Origin: Rothia nasimurium
Lineage (GTDB): Bacteria > Actinomycetota > Actinomycetes > Actinomycetales > Micrococcaceae
Assembly: GCF_014217215.1 (NCBI RefSeq)
Contig: NZ_CP056080.1
Span: 1,364,001-1,428,000, forward strand
Direction of reading: 5' to 3'
DNA: 64,000 nucleotides
The position numbers and the translations under genes are program-made. Of the stretch, positions 27,503 through 36,637 are shown in pieces; the first letter of the stretch is position 1, and every line of letters begins with the position of its first letter. The notes under the pieces are model-generated. The model ran no database searches and was not told the origin of the DNA. It saw nothing but the letters and a program-made list of their open reading frames with translations.

Positions 27503-28711
27503 TTACTTTTGAACAGACGCGCGGGCGTCCTTAAGGCCGAGCACGATGGCACAGACCAGGAGCAGGACGGCCGCGCCCGCCCAGGCTGCGGCAAAGCTGG
27601 TCGCCTGCGCGGCGGCACCGATGGCAAGAGAGCCGAGGCCGGTGCCGATGTCGAAGTGGGAGTTCCAAGCGACGGACGCCCGCTGGGTGGCGTCCGCCCC
27701 ACCGGCGTCCGACAGGGCACGCACCATGGTGACCGACTGTAGGAAGCCGTAGCCGAACCCGATCAGGGTTGCACCAGCCAGGAGGAAGATGACTGAAGGC
27801 AGGCTCGCGCCATTGACCCAGCCGACAAAGGCGACGCCCAAGGCCGTGAGGGCCAGCACCGGGGTCATGAGTAGGCGGGTGCCGAACCGGTCGGTGAGGG
27901 AACCGCCATAGAGACGGGTGGGGGTTGCCAGGGCACAGAGCAGGAGCAGGGCACCGGTCGCCAAGGTGGCAGTGGGGGCGATTTCGGTGGAGAAGGTCAT
28001 GAAAGCACCGCCGACGCTGGTGACGAGTGTAAGGGTCAGCAGCGCGGGCCAGATGCGGGCGATGATGGTTGCGGTGGAAGTTGCAGGGGTGGCGTCGTTC
28101 CCCTGTTCACCGGCCCTTTGCTCTTCCATGAAGTGGTCAACCAGTCGGCCTAGCTGCAGGGCGAAGGGAGCTGCTATTGCTGCGATTACCCCGGCTGAGA
28201 TTACCGAGCGGTAGCCGAAGGTGTCGAGAGCCCAGGGGGCGACGGGGGTGAAGAACATCTGGGCACCTGCAGCTGCCAGCCCGTAGAGCCCGACGGCCCG
28301 CCCGCGGTACTCGACAGGAATGAGGTAGGACATAGCCGATGAGCAACAGACGGTGACAATACCGAAGCCGATACCGCGCAGACCCGAGGTAACAAGGACG
28401 TTGAGCAGATCGGGGCTCAGAGCCTGAATGAGGGAGGGCAACCCCATAAAGAGGGTACCCACCGGCAGCACGAGCGCCCAGGAGAAGCGGCGGGTGAGAG
28501 CGGGGACGCTGAACTGGGTAGCTACGGTGACAGCCATGAGCACCGCGTTGGTGGCACCCGCACCCAGGGAACCTGCCCCACCTACCAGCGCCCAAGCCGG
28601 CGAGGCAGGAAGCAGGATAGATAGACTGCAAATGGTCAGCCCGAAGGTAAGCAGAATCTGGGGCATACCCGGCATGCGGGCAACGCTGGGACGCGCGGTT
28701 TTCTGGCTCAT
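27503..28711 (-). CDS. MFS transporter
   Basis: A 402-residue major facilitator carrier with about 12 hydrophobic helices, beginning MSQKTARPSVARMPGMPQI. The cytoplasmic loop PALTRRFSWALVLPVG and the segment SYLIPVEYRGRAVGLYGLAAAGAQ resemble multidrug-efflux-like MFS proteins of the actinobacterial YfcJ/arabinose-exporter sort, but the substrate cannot be told from sequence. It ends just before the terC promoter. The start codon is 78 bases before the end of uvrB's downstream flank, with ATG at 28711 preceded by CGGGAGG. I have no evidence of a functional link to terC. Confidence 0.8.
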   Translation of the reverse strand: MSQKTARPSVARMPGMPQILLTFGLTICSLSILLPASPAWALVGGAGSLGAGATNAVLMAVTVATQFSVPALTRRFSWALVLPVGTLFMGLPSLIQALSPDLLNVLVTSGLRGIGFGIVTVCCSSAMSYLIPVEYRGRAVGLYGLAAAGAQMFFTPVAPWALDTFGYRSVISAGVIAAIAAPFALQLGRLVDHFMEEQRAGEQGNDATPATSTATIIARIWPALLTLTLVTSVGGAFMTFSTEIAPTATLATGALLLLCALATPTRLYGGSLTDRFGTRLLMTPVLALTALGVAFVGWVNGASLPSVIFLLAGATLIGFGYGFLQSVTMVRALSDAGGADATQRASVAWNSHFDIGTGLGSLAIGAAAQATSFAAAWAGAAVLLLVCAIVLGLKDARASVQK

Positions 28712-28789
28712 CGAACCTCCCGAGGTGGTGTTGACACAAACTGCACCAGTCTACACTAAACCCACGAGCTTCTAAAGACCCCCGGGTGC

Positions 28790-30934
28790 TTAGGCGTGCC
28801 CGGCTTCCTGCATAGCGCGTAGCTCCTTCTTCAGGTCGGCAATTTCATCGCGCAAGCGACCCGCCAGCTCAAACTTGAGCTCTTCGGCGGCCTGCATCAT
28901 CTGGGCGTGCATCTCTTCGATCAGACCCAGCAAATCTTCGGCGGGAGCTGCCGCAAGGCCGTCCTGACGCACCCGGGCTTCTGCCTTCTTGAAGAGCTCT
29001 TCGGCTTCGGGGCTGGTCGCCGCGTACTTGGTGCCCTTCTTGACCGGAGCCAGCTTGCCCGATGCCCCCTTGCGGGCGGCAAGGAGCTCTGCGGTGTCTT
29101 CTGACTCGCGAGCCAGGACGTCGGTGATGTCGGCAATTTTCTTGCGCAGGGGCTGGGGGTCGATGCCGTGCTCGCGGTTGTAGGCCTGCTGAATCTCGCG
29201 GCGACGGTTGGTTTCGTCGATAGCGGTGCGCATGGAGTCGGTGATTTTATCGGCGTACATGTGCACCTGACCGCCCACATTACGGGCGGCTCGGCCGATG
29301 GTCTGAATCAGGGAGGTGGTGGAGCGCAAGAAGCCCTGCTTGTCAGCGTCCAAAATAGCAACCAGGGAAACCTCGGGCAGGTCTAGGCCCTCACGCAGCA
29401 GGTTGATACCCACCAGCACATCGAAGACGCCCTGGCGCAGCTCGCTGAGCAGCTCCACACGGCGCAGGGTATCAACATCGGAGTGCAGGTACTGCACCTT
29501 AACCCCGTGCTCCAGCAGGTAGTCGGTGAGGTCCTCAGCCATACGCTTAGTCAGGGTCGTGACCAGCACGCGCTCGTCGCGCTCCACCCGCACACGGATC
29601 TCTTCGAGCAGGTCGTCAATCTGCCCCTCGGTCGGCTTGACCACGATTTCGGGGTCGACCAGGCCGGTGGGTCGAATAATCTGTTCCACTACCCCGTCAG
29701 CCTGGGCCAGCTCGTACTTACCGGGGGTAGCTGAGAGGTAGACGGTCTGGCCGATGCGGTCGAGGAATTCCTCCCACTTGAGGGGGCGGTTGTCCATGGC
29801 TGAGGGCAGGCGGAAGCCGTGTTCAACCAGGGTGCGCTTACGGCTCATATCGCCCTCAAACATGGCACCGATCTGGGGAATGGTCACGTGGGATTCGTCG
29901 ACGATGAGCAGGAAGTCATCGGGGAAGTAGTCCAGCAGGCAGTGCGGGGCTGTGCCGCGAGCGCGCCCGTCGATGTGGCTGGAGTAGTTTTCGATGCCGT
30001 TGCAGAAGCCCATCTGCTCCATCATCTCAAGGTCATACTGGGTGCGCATGCGCAGGCGCTGGGCTTCCACCAGTTTGTTCTGGGACTCCAGCTCCTGCAG
30101 GCGGTCGCGCAGCTCATCCTCGATGGACGCAATGGCTCGGGCCATGCGTTCGGCGCCGGCTACGTAGTGGGAGGCCGGGAAGACGTACATTTCGGTTTCT
30201 TCGCGGATGACCTCGCCGGTGAGCGGGTGCAGGGTGTAGATAGCTTCAATTTCGTCGCCAAAGAACTCGATACGGATCGCATTTTCTTCGTACATGGGGA
30301 TGATTTCGACGGTATCGCCGCGGACGCGGAAGGTGCCGCGGTGGAAGTCTAGGTCGTTGCGGGCATACTGCATGGAGACGAACCGGCGCAGCAGCTCGTC
30401 CCGGTCGATTTCTTCGCCCTGGCGCAGGGTCACCATCTGGGCAACGTATTCTTCGGGGGTACCCAGGCCGTAGATGCAGGAGACGGTAGCAACCACCACA
30501 ACATCGCGGCGGGTCAGCAGGGAGTTGGTAGCGGAGTGGCGCAGGCGTTCGACTTCTTCGTTGATGGATGAGTCTTTTTCGATGAAGGTGTCGGTCTGCG
30601 GCACGTAGGCTTCGGGCTGGTAGTAGTCGTAGTAGGAAACGAAGTACTCAACAGCGTTGTTGGGCAGCAGCTCGCGCAGTTCGTTGGCCAGCTGGGCAGC
30701 CAGGGTCTTGTTTTGCACCATGACCAGGGTAGGGCGCTGGACGGCCTCAATGAGCCAGGCAGACGTTGCAGATTTACCAGTGCCGGTGGCACCCATGAGC
30801 ACGATGTCTTTTTCACCGTTCTGGACGCGCTCAGTCAGCTCCGCGATTGCCTTGGGCTGGTCACCAGCCGGCTGATACTCAGAGACAACTTCAAAAGGTG
30901 CAACGACGCGGTTAATTTCTTGGGCAAGGCTCAT
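28790..30934 (-). CDS. uvrB: excinuclease ABC subunit B
   Basis: A 714-residue UvrB, the helicase-like subunit that verifies damage and recruits UvrC. It starts with the usual [20 protein letters not shown], then Walker [16 protein letters not shown] near residue 48, the damage-probing beta-hairpin [21 protein letters not shown] near residue 101, motif [11 protein letters not shown] near residue 343, motifs V/VI ([39 protein letters not shown]), and the C-terminal UVR motif ([24 protein letters not shown]) for UvrC. Upstream, a LexA-like palindrome is embedded in the terminator of the preceding gene. Confidence 0.97.
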   Translation of the reverse strand: MSLAQEINRVVAPFEVVSEYQPAGDQPKAIAELTERVQNGEKDIVLMGATGTGKSATSAWLIEAVQRPTLVMVQNKTLAAQLANELRELLPNNAVEYFVSYYDYYQPEAYVPQTDTFIEKDSSINEEVERLRHSATNSLLTRRDVVVVATVSCIYGLGTPEEYVAQMVTLRQGEEIDRDELLRRFVSMQYARNDLDFHRGTFRVRGDTVEIIPMYEENAIRIEFFGDEIEAIYTLHPLTGEVIREETEMYVFPASHYVAGAERMARAIASIEDELRDRLQELESQNKLVEAQRLRMRTQYDLEMMEQMGFCNGIENYSSHIDGRARGTAPHCLLDYFPDDFLLIVDESHVTIPQIGAMFEGDMSRKRTLVEHGFRLPSAMDNRPLKWEEFLDRIGQTVYLSATPGKYELAQADGVVEQIIRPTGLVDPEIVVKPTEGQIDDLLEEIRVRVERDERVLVTTLTKRMAEDLTDYLLEHGVKVQYLHSDVDTLRRVELLSELRQGVFDVLVGINLLREGLDLPEVSLVAILDADKQGFLRSTTSLIQTIGRAARNVGGQVHMYADKITDSMRTAIDETNRRREIQQAYNREHGIDPQPLRKKIADITDVLARESEDTAELLAARKGASGKLAPVKKGTKYAATSPEAEELFKKAEARVRQDGLAAAPAEDLLGLIEEMHAQMMQAAEELKFELAGRLRDEIADLKKELRAMQEAGHA

Positions 30935-30950
30935 GCCCTCTACCCTACCG

Positions 30951-30997
30951 AAAAACCCCCGACAAAACTAGAACATATGTACTAGTTTCATCGGGGG
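30951..30997 (-). terminator. terminator of the BCCT gene, with a LexA-like core
   Basis: CCCCCGA-CA-AAACTAG and CTAGTTT-CA-TCGGGGG pair symmetrically around a 10-base loop; on the minus strand GGGGG is followed by TTTTT. The inner TAGTACATATGTTCTA (minus strand, about 30984-30969) matches 9 of 12 positions of the SOS-box consensus and lies 35-50 bases before uvrB. One palindrome may therefore act as RNA terminator and as DNA operator. Confidence 0.8.
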
Positions 30998-31019
30998 CTA
31001 ACAAGCGGTCGCTCAGACC

Positions 31020-32852
31020 TTACTTCTTCGGGTCAATGTCGGTAGCGGGCAGGTCACCGGTTACCACAGCGGTATGGGTGCCCTGCTCTTCAGCCGGCTT
31101 GGAGGCAGCCTTCTTCGCGGCGGCGTCCTCTGCAATATCTTCGGCCGTTACCACAGGAATCTGACCGGTGTTGGGAACCAGACCCTCAAACTCGGGTTCG
31201 GTACCCAGCTCGTACTCGGGGCGAATAGTGACCTCTTCAATCGACGAGAAGTCTTCCTGAGCACGGCGGTGGTATTCCTCGATGGGGATAACCTGCTTCC
31301 ACTGGCGGGTGCGCATGGGAGGCAGCTCACCGGCGTCCTCGCGTAGGGCGCGCACCAGCATCCACATCTGCATGAAGCCGATAAGCCAGACAGGGAAGCC
31401 GATCACAATAATGACGTTCTGCAGGGCGGTCAGACCGTTATCACCTGCCGCTACCAGGATGGAAGCCGATACAAGGCCGATGGAGGCAGCCCAGAAAATA
31501 CCCTGTTTCTTGGGGGCCGGGTCCTCATGGCCGTTAGCAATCGCGTCCATGACCAGGGCTGCTGAGTCAATGGAGGTGATGAAGAAGATGGTAATCACCA
31601 CGAGAGTCACCGCAGCGACCAGCTGGTATAGCGGGAAGTGGCCCAGGAACTCGAAGAGGGCAGCGGGAATGTCGCCCTCTTCCACCATGGTCTGCACCAG
31701 GGTGCCGTTTTCATTGCGCTCGATATTGAAAGCGCTCAGGCCAAAGACACCAACCCACATCAGGGTAAAGGTGGTGGGGGCAGCCAGCACGCCGACAACA
31801 AACTGACGGATGGTGCGGCCCTGGGAAATCTTGGCGATAAAGAGGCCAACAAAGGGCGCCCAGGTCACAGTCCAGGCCCAGTAGAAGACCGTCCAGGAGC
31901 CAATCCAACCGGTATCTGCAAAGGCGTCGTTGAAGAGCATCATCACGGGCAGCTTCTGCAGGAAGTAGCCGGCTGACTCGATGGTGCCCAGGGTGACGAA
32001 GCGGGTTGCGCCGGTCATCAGTATGAAGATCATCAGGGAAATAGCCAGCAGAATGTTGATGTAGGACAGGCGCTTAACGCCCTTATCCATACCCATCAGC
32101 ACCGAGGTAATACCGGCGGCAGTAATCACAGCAACGATAGCGGCCTGAATCCAGCCACCCAGGGGCACACCGTACATGATGCCCATACCCGAGTTAATCT
32201 GCAGGGCGCCTAGACCCACCGAAACCGCAATACCGAAAACGGTAGAAACGATGGCAACCGAGTCAATGGTCTTACCGATAGGGCCGTGGATACGATCGCC
32301 CAGCAGGGGCTGGAAGATGGATGAGACGCGCGGGGGCAGTTTGCGCTTGTAGGTAAAGTAGCCGAAAGCCAGGGCGGGAATAGTAAGAATAATCCAGACG
32401 CCCAGACCGATGTGCCAGTTAGCGATGGCGAGCGCTTCGAGCGCTGCATGATCCGACTGGGGCTCTACCCCGTCGTAGGGCGGGTTGGCGTAGTGGGTGA
32501 TGGGTTCTGCCGCACCCCAGAAGAGCAAGACGGCACCAACACCAGCTGCGAAGAGCATACCGAACCAGGCAATACCGGAGTACTCGGGTTCAGCATCGTC
32601 GTCACCGATTTTGATGCGGCCGAAGCGGCTCATCGCCATGTAAATCAGGAAGAAAAAGAAGATGGCGATACCCAGGGTGTAGACCCAGCCCAGGTAGGTG
32701 ATGATGAAGTCGGAGATGACGCCAATGCCGTCTGACATGGCCGTTGGGAAGATCATCATCAGCAGGGTGAAGACGATGATAAAGAGTGCAGATGAGAAGA
32801 AAATGACGGGGTTGGTTCGCAGCCCCAGTCTGTCGTGTAGCTTGTTCAGCAC
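31020..32852 (-). CDS. BCCT family betaine/choline/carnitine transporter
   Basis: A 610-residue member of the BCCT family: secondary uptake of compatible solutes such as glycine betaine or choline, driven by Na+ or H+. Twelve helices run from residue 17 to about 505; the family signature on helix 8 is visible as GSWTVFYWAWTVTWAPFVGLFIAKISQGRTIRQFV near residue 325, and YANPPYDGVEPQSDHAALEALAIANWHIGLGVW is also typical. The C-terminal tail of about 100 residues is hydrophilic and Asp/Glu-rich, similar to osmosensing tails. Substrate cannot be fixed by eye. A terminator with a five-T run follows; 32853-33082 between this gene and coaE shows nothing recognisable. Confidence 0.92.
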   Translation of the reverse strand: MLNKLHDRLGLRTNPVIFFSSALFIIVFTLLMMIFPTAMSDGIGVISDFIITYLGWVYTLGIAIFFFFLIYMAMSRFGRIKIGDDDAEPEYSGIAWFGMLFAAGVGAVLLFWGAAEPITHYANPPYDGVEPQSDHAALEALAIANWHIGLGVWIILTIPALAFGYFTYKRKLPPRVSSIFQPLLGDRIHGPIGKTIDSVAIVSTVFGIAVSVGLGALQINSGMGIMYGVPLGGWIQAAIVAVITAAGITSVLMGMDKGVKRLSYINILLAISLMIFILMTGATRFVTLGTIESAGYFLQKLPVMMLFNDAFADTGWIGSWTVFYWAWTVTWAPFVGLFIAKISQGRTIRQFVVGVLAAPTTFTLMWVGVFGLSAFNIERNENGTLVQTMVEEGDIPAALFEFLGHFPLYQLVAAVTLVVITIFFITSIDSAALVMDAIANGHEDPAPKKQGIFWAASIGLVSASILVAAGDNGLTALQNVIIVIGFPVWLIGFMQMWMLVRALREDAGELPPMRTRQWKQVIPIEEYHRRAQEDFSSIEEVTIRPEYELGTEPEFEGLVPNTGQIPVVTAEDIAEDAAAKKAASKPAEEQGTHTAVVTGDLPATDIDPKK

Positions 32853-33082
32853 AGGATTATCCCGGTGGAAGTATGCGTGTGACCGTGCGGGCCCCTTGCA
32901 TCCACCGCCCGCACAGCGGTTGCCCGGTCTCTGGGCAACATATCAATAATAAGAGGGCTTGGGGTTGTTTTCCAGGGGAGATAAGCCTACTTGATTTTTA
33001 CACTTTCCCCTGTTCTCACCTGTTTTCACTGGTCACAACCAGCTTTTTTAGACCAAAGGTTCAAATACTCCTTGCTAAAAAT

Positions 33083-33700
33083 TTATTCATGGAACGAACC
33101 GGCTGTGATTTTGGTAAAGACCTCGCGCACCTGCGCAGCGGTGCGCTCAAGACTTCCCGAATTATCAATGACCCAGGTGGCAATAGCCCGGCGCTGCTCG
33201 TCACTGGCCTGCGCAGCAATGCGGGCGCGGGCGTCCGCCTCACTCATGCCGCGCACCTCAACCAGGCGGCGCAGCCGCTCCCCGTGCTGCGCCTCAACCA
33301 CAATCACCGCATCAAAGTCTGCCGCCTGGCCAGTCTCGGCCAGCAGGGGGATATCCTCAACAATGACGGTGCCCTCCCCCAGCTTCTGCACCGCCGCCTC
33401 ACGCTGCCGCGCGGCTTCAGCCCGCACCGCCGGGTGCACGATGGCATTCAGACGGGCACGGGCAGACTCGTCTGCAAAGACCAACGACGCCAGGGCAGCC
33501 CGGTCAAGCTCCCCCGTAGGGGTCAAGATACCCTCACCAAAGGCGCGGACGGTCTCAGCCAACACCGCCCGACCCGGCTCCATCAACTGACGGGAGATAG
33601 CATCGGCGTCAATCAGCACAGCCCCGCACTCCACCAGCATCTTCGCCACCGTTGACTTACCCGACCCGATACCGCCGGTCAGACCGATTCTCGCAACCAC
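33083..33700 (-). CDS. coaE: dephospho-CoA kinase
   Basis: A 205-residue P-loop kinase that phosphorylates dephospho-CoA in the last step of coenzyme A synthesis. Walker A is GLTGGIGSGKSTVAKML at residues 6-22, followed by DADAISRQLMEPG and the family blocks LIDADAISR, IVHPAVRAEA and VVVEAQHGERLRRLVEVRGMSEADARARIAAQASDEQRR. I chose the GTG at 33700 (read VVARIGLTGG), with GAAAGGA five bases upstream, which gives the normal N terminus and length; a longer frame reaches 33745. It diverges from the yigZ-like gene. Confidence 0.92.
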   Translation of the reverse strand: MVARIGLTGGIGSGKSTVAKMLVECGAVLIDADAISRQLMEPGRAVLAETVRAFGEGILTPTGELDRAALASLVFADESARARLNAIVHPAVRAEAARQREAAVQKLGEGTVIVEDIPLLAETGQAADFDAVIVVEAQHGERLRRLVEVRGMSEADARARIAAQASDEQRRAIATWVIDNSGSLERTAAQVREVFTKITAGSFHE

Positions 33701-33786
33701 AGGCGTCCTTTCGTCTCTAAACATCGGGCAGGTGCCCGCTCCCACCAGCCTACGCGCCCCACCGACTGCACACTAGAATAGACACC

Positions 33787-34476
33787 ATGACTGATGAAAC
33801 CCGCGCCAACCGCTACACCGTGCTCGCCACCCACACCGAGACCCGGCACCTGCTAGAAATCAAGCGCAGTGAGTTCATCGGCTATGTTCAGCGCGTGGAA
33901 ACTGAAGAAGAGGCCCGCGCTTTTATTGAGTCCAAGCGCAAGACCTACCACGATGCCCGCCATGTCTGCTCTGCTTTTATCATCGGGGCAGACCGGCAGA
34001 CCCAGCGCTCCAACGACGACGGCGAGCCCGCCGGCACCGCAGGAATTCCCATGCTCCAGGCCCTGCTGGCCCGCCGCACCGAAGGGCGCACCGGCGAAAC
34101 CACCGACCTCTCCGATATCTGCGCTGTGGTGGTGCGCTATTTCGGTGGCATCAAGCTGGGTGCCGGTGGGCTGGTACGCGCCTATACGGACGCGGTGGTC
34201 GCCACCCTAGACGCCGCTCCCCTGGTGCCCCGCGAACGCCTGCGACTGGGAACAGTTACCGCCTCCCACGCCGAGGCAGGACGCTTCGAGAACGACCTCC
34301 GCGCGCTGGGCTACACGGTGCTGGGTACAGATTACACAGCCAGCGGCGCCCACATCACCCTGGGTGTTTTTGATGACGCGGCAACCCGTGCCCAAACAGA
34401 AACGGCCCTGGCCGAGCTGACAGCCGGCGCAGGGCACATTTCGTGGGGTGAAACCCAGTGGGTTGATTTAGCCTAG
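33787..34476 (+). CDS. YigZ/IMPACT family protein
   Basis: A 229-residue protein of the UPF0029/IMPACT family. The N-terminal domain has the signatures RSEFIGYVQRVETEEEARAFIESKRKTYHDARHVCSAF, NDDGEPAGTAGIPML and VVVRYFGGIKLGAGGLVRAY; the C-terminal half is the DUF1949 ferredoxin-like domain. Bacterial members have no settled function, though eukaryotic IMPACT modulates the Gcn2 translation-stress kinase. The ATG at 33787 is clear. Its stop overlaps the stop of the convergent phosphate carrier gene by four bases. Confidence 0.9.
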   Translation: MTDETRANRYTVLATHTETRHLLEIKRSEFIGYVQRVETEEEARAFIESKRKTYHDARHVCSAFIIGADRQTQRSNDDGEPAGTAGIPMLQALLARRTEGRTGETTDLSDICAVVVRYFGGIKLGAGGLVRAYTDAVVATLDAAPLVPRERLRLGTVTASHAEAGRFENDLRALGYTVLGTDYTASGAHITLGVFDDAATRAQTETALAELTAGAGHISWGETQWVDLA

Positions 34477-36089
34477 AAGATTGCTGAAATAGCCAGCACA
34501 CCTACCGAGCCGATAGCGGCTGAGATGGGCAGGGTGATGATCCAGGCAAGGGCGATGGGGCGCATGAGCTTCCAGTTAGCTGAGCGATTGACGATACCGA
34601 CGCCCAGCACCGCACCGATCAGGATGTGGGTGGATGAAACAGGCAGACCCAGAACAGACGCAGACATAACCACGCCGGCAGCGGCCAGCTCAGCGGCAAA
34701 TCCCGATGAGGGGTGCATCTTGGTCAGGCCGTGACCGACGGTAGCAATTACGTTACGGCCTACGAACCAAAGACCCACGATCAGGGCGATACCGAAGGTT
34801 ACCAGCGCGGGTATAGGCACGACGGCCTCGTCGCCAATGGCACCGGTCTTGAGAACATCGAGAATTGCCACAAAGGGGCCGATAGCGTTGGCGATGTCGT
34901 TGGCACCGTGGCTAAAGGCGAAGGCAGCTGCGGTGAAGACCTGCAACCAGGCAAAGATGGTAAAGGTGGCGCGGGAGAGTTCCTGCTTCTGCAGGCTGCG
35001 GGCGAAGACTGAAACACTCACCCAGGCGATAGCCGCAACCATCACCATAATCATGACGTTACCCATGGTTGAGATACCCAGCTCCAGGTTATCCAGGCCC
35101 TTGAAGAGCAGCATGGCTGCAATCAGAGCTGCACCAAAGGCAGCCAGGATAGGCACATAAACCTCAAGTGCCCGGTGGGAGTCAGCGCGCTTAGCCTTCT
35201 GATCGAGCTTGTAGACCTGACGGTAGTACTCGCTCTCGGGGGCCTCGGGGTCAAGCTTCTTGAGCTTGAACTTCTTCTTGCGCAGCATGGCGTTGGCGTA
35301 TGCGTCAGCCTGCAGGTCGGTGATGCGCTGGAAGCCGTCGTGCGGGGTGTGGGCTGCGCGCTCTTCTTCCTGGTGCTTCTTGATTTCGAGCATGGCCGCA
35401 TCGACTTTCTCGTTGTAGCCCAGGATGTACTTCTTGATGAAGCCAAAGAGAACCCAGGCGAAGAGACCGCCGAGGACGGGTGAAAGAACCCAAGAAATGG
35501 CAATCTGGCCGATTTTGTTCCACTGCACCATGTCCATGCCGCCGGTGCCGGTGGTGAAGCCGATGGTCAGGGACGCACCCACGATACCGCCGATGATGGA
35601 GTGGGTGGTAGAGACGGGCCAGCCCATCTTGGTGGCGACCAGCAGCCAGATAGCTGCGCCCAGAAGGGCTGCCATCATGATGTAGACGAACTGCATGGGG
35701 TCCAGGTCGATAGCGCCCAGATCGACGATGCCTGAACGCACGGTATCGGTGACCGAACCGCCAGCGATCACAGCGCCCGATACCTCGAAGACAGCCGCGA
35801 TGAGCAGGGCCTGCTTGATGGTCAGGGTACCCGCGCCCACGGAGGTTCCGAAGGAATTCGCTACGTCGTTACCTCCGATGTTGAAGGCCATGAAGAGACC
35901 TAGGAGGACGGCTGCGATAAGGACGAGGGTGCGAGCTGACTGGTCAACGTAGTTGAGGGACCAGAGTGTAAAGAGTGTCAGTGAGACAGCCATGAGGCCG
36001 CCGAAGGCGAGGTGCCACCATTTGTCGGTGGTGTCTCGTTGCAACGCGGGGGTTGCGAGATGTGAACCCGAATTCGCGCTGGAATCCAC
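34473..36089 (-). CDS. pit: PiT family inorganic phosphate transporter
   Basis: A 538-residue low-affinity phosphate permease. The duplicated family signatures are both seen: AFNIGGNDVANSFGTSVGAGTLTIKQA near residue 67 and FSHGANDIANAIGPFVAILDVLK near residue 398, each followed by the Pro-Val-Ser-Thr-Thr/Ser-Thr-His loop (GWPVSTTHSIIGGIVG; GLPVSSTHILIGAVLG). About ten helices flank a hydrophilic central loop (about residues 225-310). GTG start (DSSANSG) after a run of G. It is not next to a PhoU-like gene, so regulation is unknown. 36090-36254 upstream holds nothing I can name beyond the presumed promoter region. Confidence 0.93.
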   Translation of the reverse strand: MDSSANSGSHLATPALQRDTTDKWWHLAFGGLMAVSLTLFTLWSLNYVDQSARTLVLIAAVLLGLFMAFNIGGNDVANSFGTSVGAGTLTIKQALLIAAVFEVSGAVIAGGSVTDTVRSGIVDLGAIDLDPMQFVYIMMAALLGAAIWLLVATKMGWPVSTTHSIIGGIVGASLTIGFTTGTGGMDMVQWNKIGQIAISWVLSPVLGGLFAWVLFGFIKKYILGYNEKVDAAMLEIKKHQEEERAAHTPHDGFQRITDLQADAYANAMLRKKKFKLKKLDPEAPESEYYRQVYKLDQKAKRADSHRALEVYVPILAAFGAALIAAMLLFKGLDNLELGISTMGNVMIMVMVAAIAWVSVSVFARSLQKQELSRATFTIFAWLQVFTAAAFAFSHGANDIANAIGPFVAILDVLKTGAIGDEAVVPIPALVTFGIALIVGLWFVGRNVIATVGHGLTKMHPSSGFAAELAAAGVVMSASVLGLPVSSTHILIGAVLGVGIVNRSANWKLMRPIALAWIITLPISAAIGSVGVLAISAIF

Positions 36090-36254
36090 GAGTCCCCCTT
36101 TGAGGTTGTGTTCATACGGTCTTAAGGCAAAATTTGAGCCCTGTTAATAGTCTGGGGAAAAGGTTAACGCAAGGTTAACTAACCCTAGCCTGAGCATGAA
36201 CTATAGGCATGACGCCCGCCTCTACGCCCTCGCACGCTCGTTACACCCTACAAA

Positions 36255-36292
36255 CAAGGGCCCCTCCCACCCGAAGATGGAAGAGGCCCTTG
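36255..36292 (-). terminator. distal terminator of rpsA
   Basis: CAAGGGCC (36255-36262) pairs with GGCCCTTG (36285-36292); on the minus strand it is followed by TTTGT. It lies beyond the tandem repeat, so the repeats are probably transcribed as rpsA 3' untranslated RNA. A small hairpin ACTAATTC/GAATTAGT (36302-36320) sits between. Confidence 0.65.
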
Positions 36293-36318
36293 ATTGCTGT
36301 GACTAATTCAGAGAATTA

Positions 36319-36637
36319 GTTGCCAGTCAGCTTCTTACGGGGATGGAAGCGAAGATTCCGAGCGCGCGAGGAAATAAATCTTCGCTGGAATCGGAACTCC
36401 GCTTCCTTCACCTACTAGTTGCCAGTCAGCTTCTTACGGGGATGGAAGCGAAGATTCCGAGCGCGCGAGGAAATAAATCTTCGCTGGAATCGGAACTCCG
36501 CTTCCTTCACCTACTAGTTGCCAGTCAGCTTCTTACGGGGATGGAAGCGAAGATTCCGAGCGCGCGAGGAAATAAATCTTCGCTGGAATCGGAACTCCGC
36601 TTCCTTCACCTACTAGTTGCCAGTCAGCTTCTTACGG
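36319..36637 (-). repeat. 99-bp tandem repeat (three full units plus 22 bp) at the rpsA 3' end
   Basis: Units begin at 36319, 36418, 36517 and (22 bases only) 36616; the period is exactly 99 and the three full units look identical. The 22 bases GTTGCCAGTCAGCTTCTTACGG that open each unit are the complement of the last codons of rpsA (RKKLTGN). The remaining 77 bases hold an imperfect palindrome: on the minus strand GGAAGCG ... GATTCC ... GGAATC ... CGCTTCC. Because 99 is a multiple of three, every unit keeps the rpsA frame and carries its own stop. The oldest copy (36316-36318) ends in TAA, the current rpsA in TAG. Function unknown. Confidence 0.93.

Noticed and set aside
32853..33082. A gene in the gap between the BCCT and coaE genes
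   Set aside because: The frames that cross it run antisense into coaE and have no ribosome site.
36319..36637. CRISPR-like array
   Set aside because: The repeats are directly adjacent with no variable spacers, and no cas genes are present.
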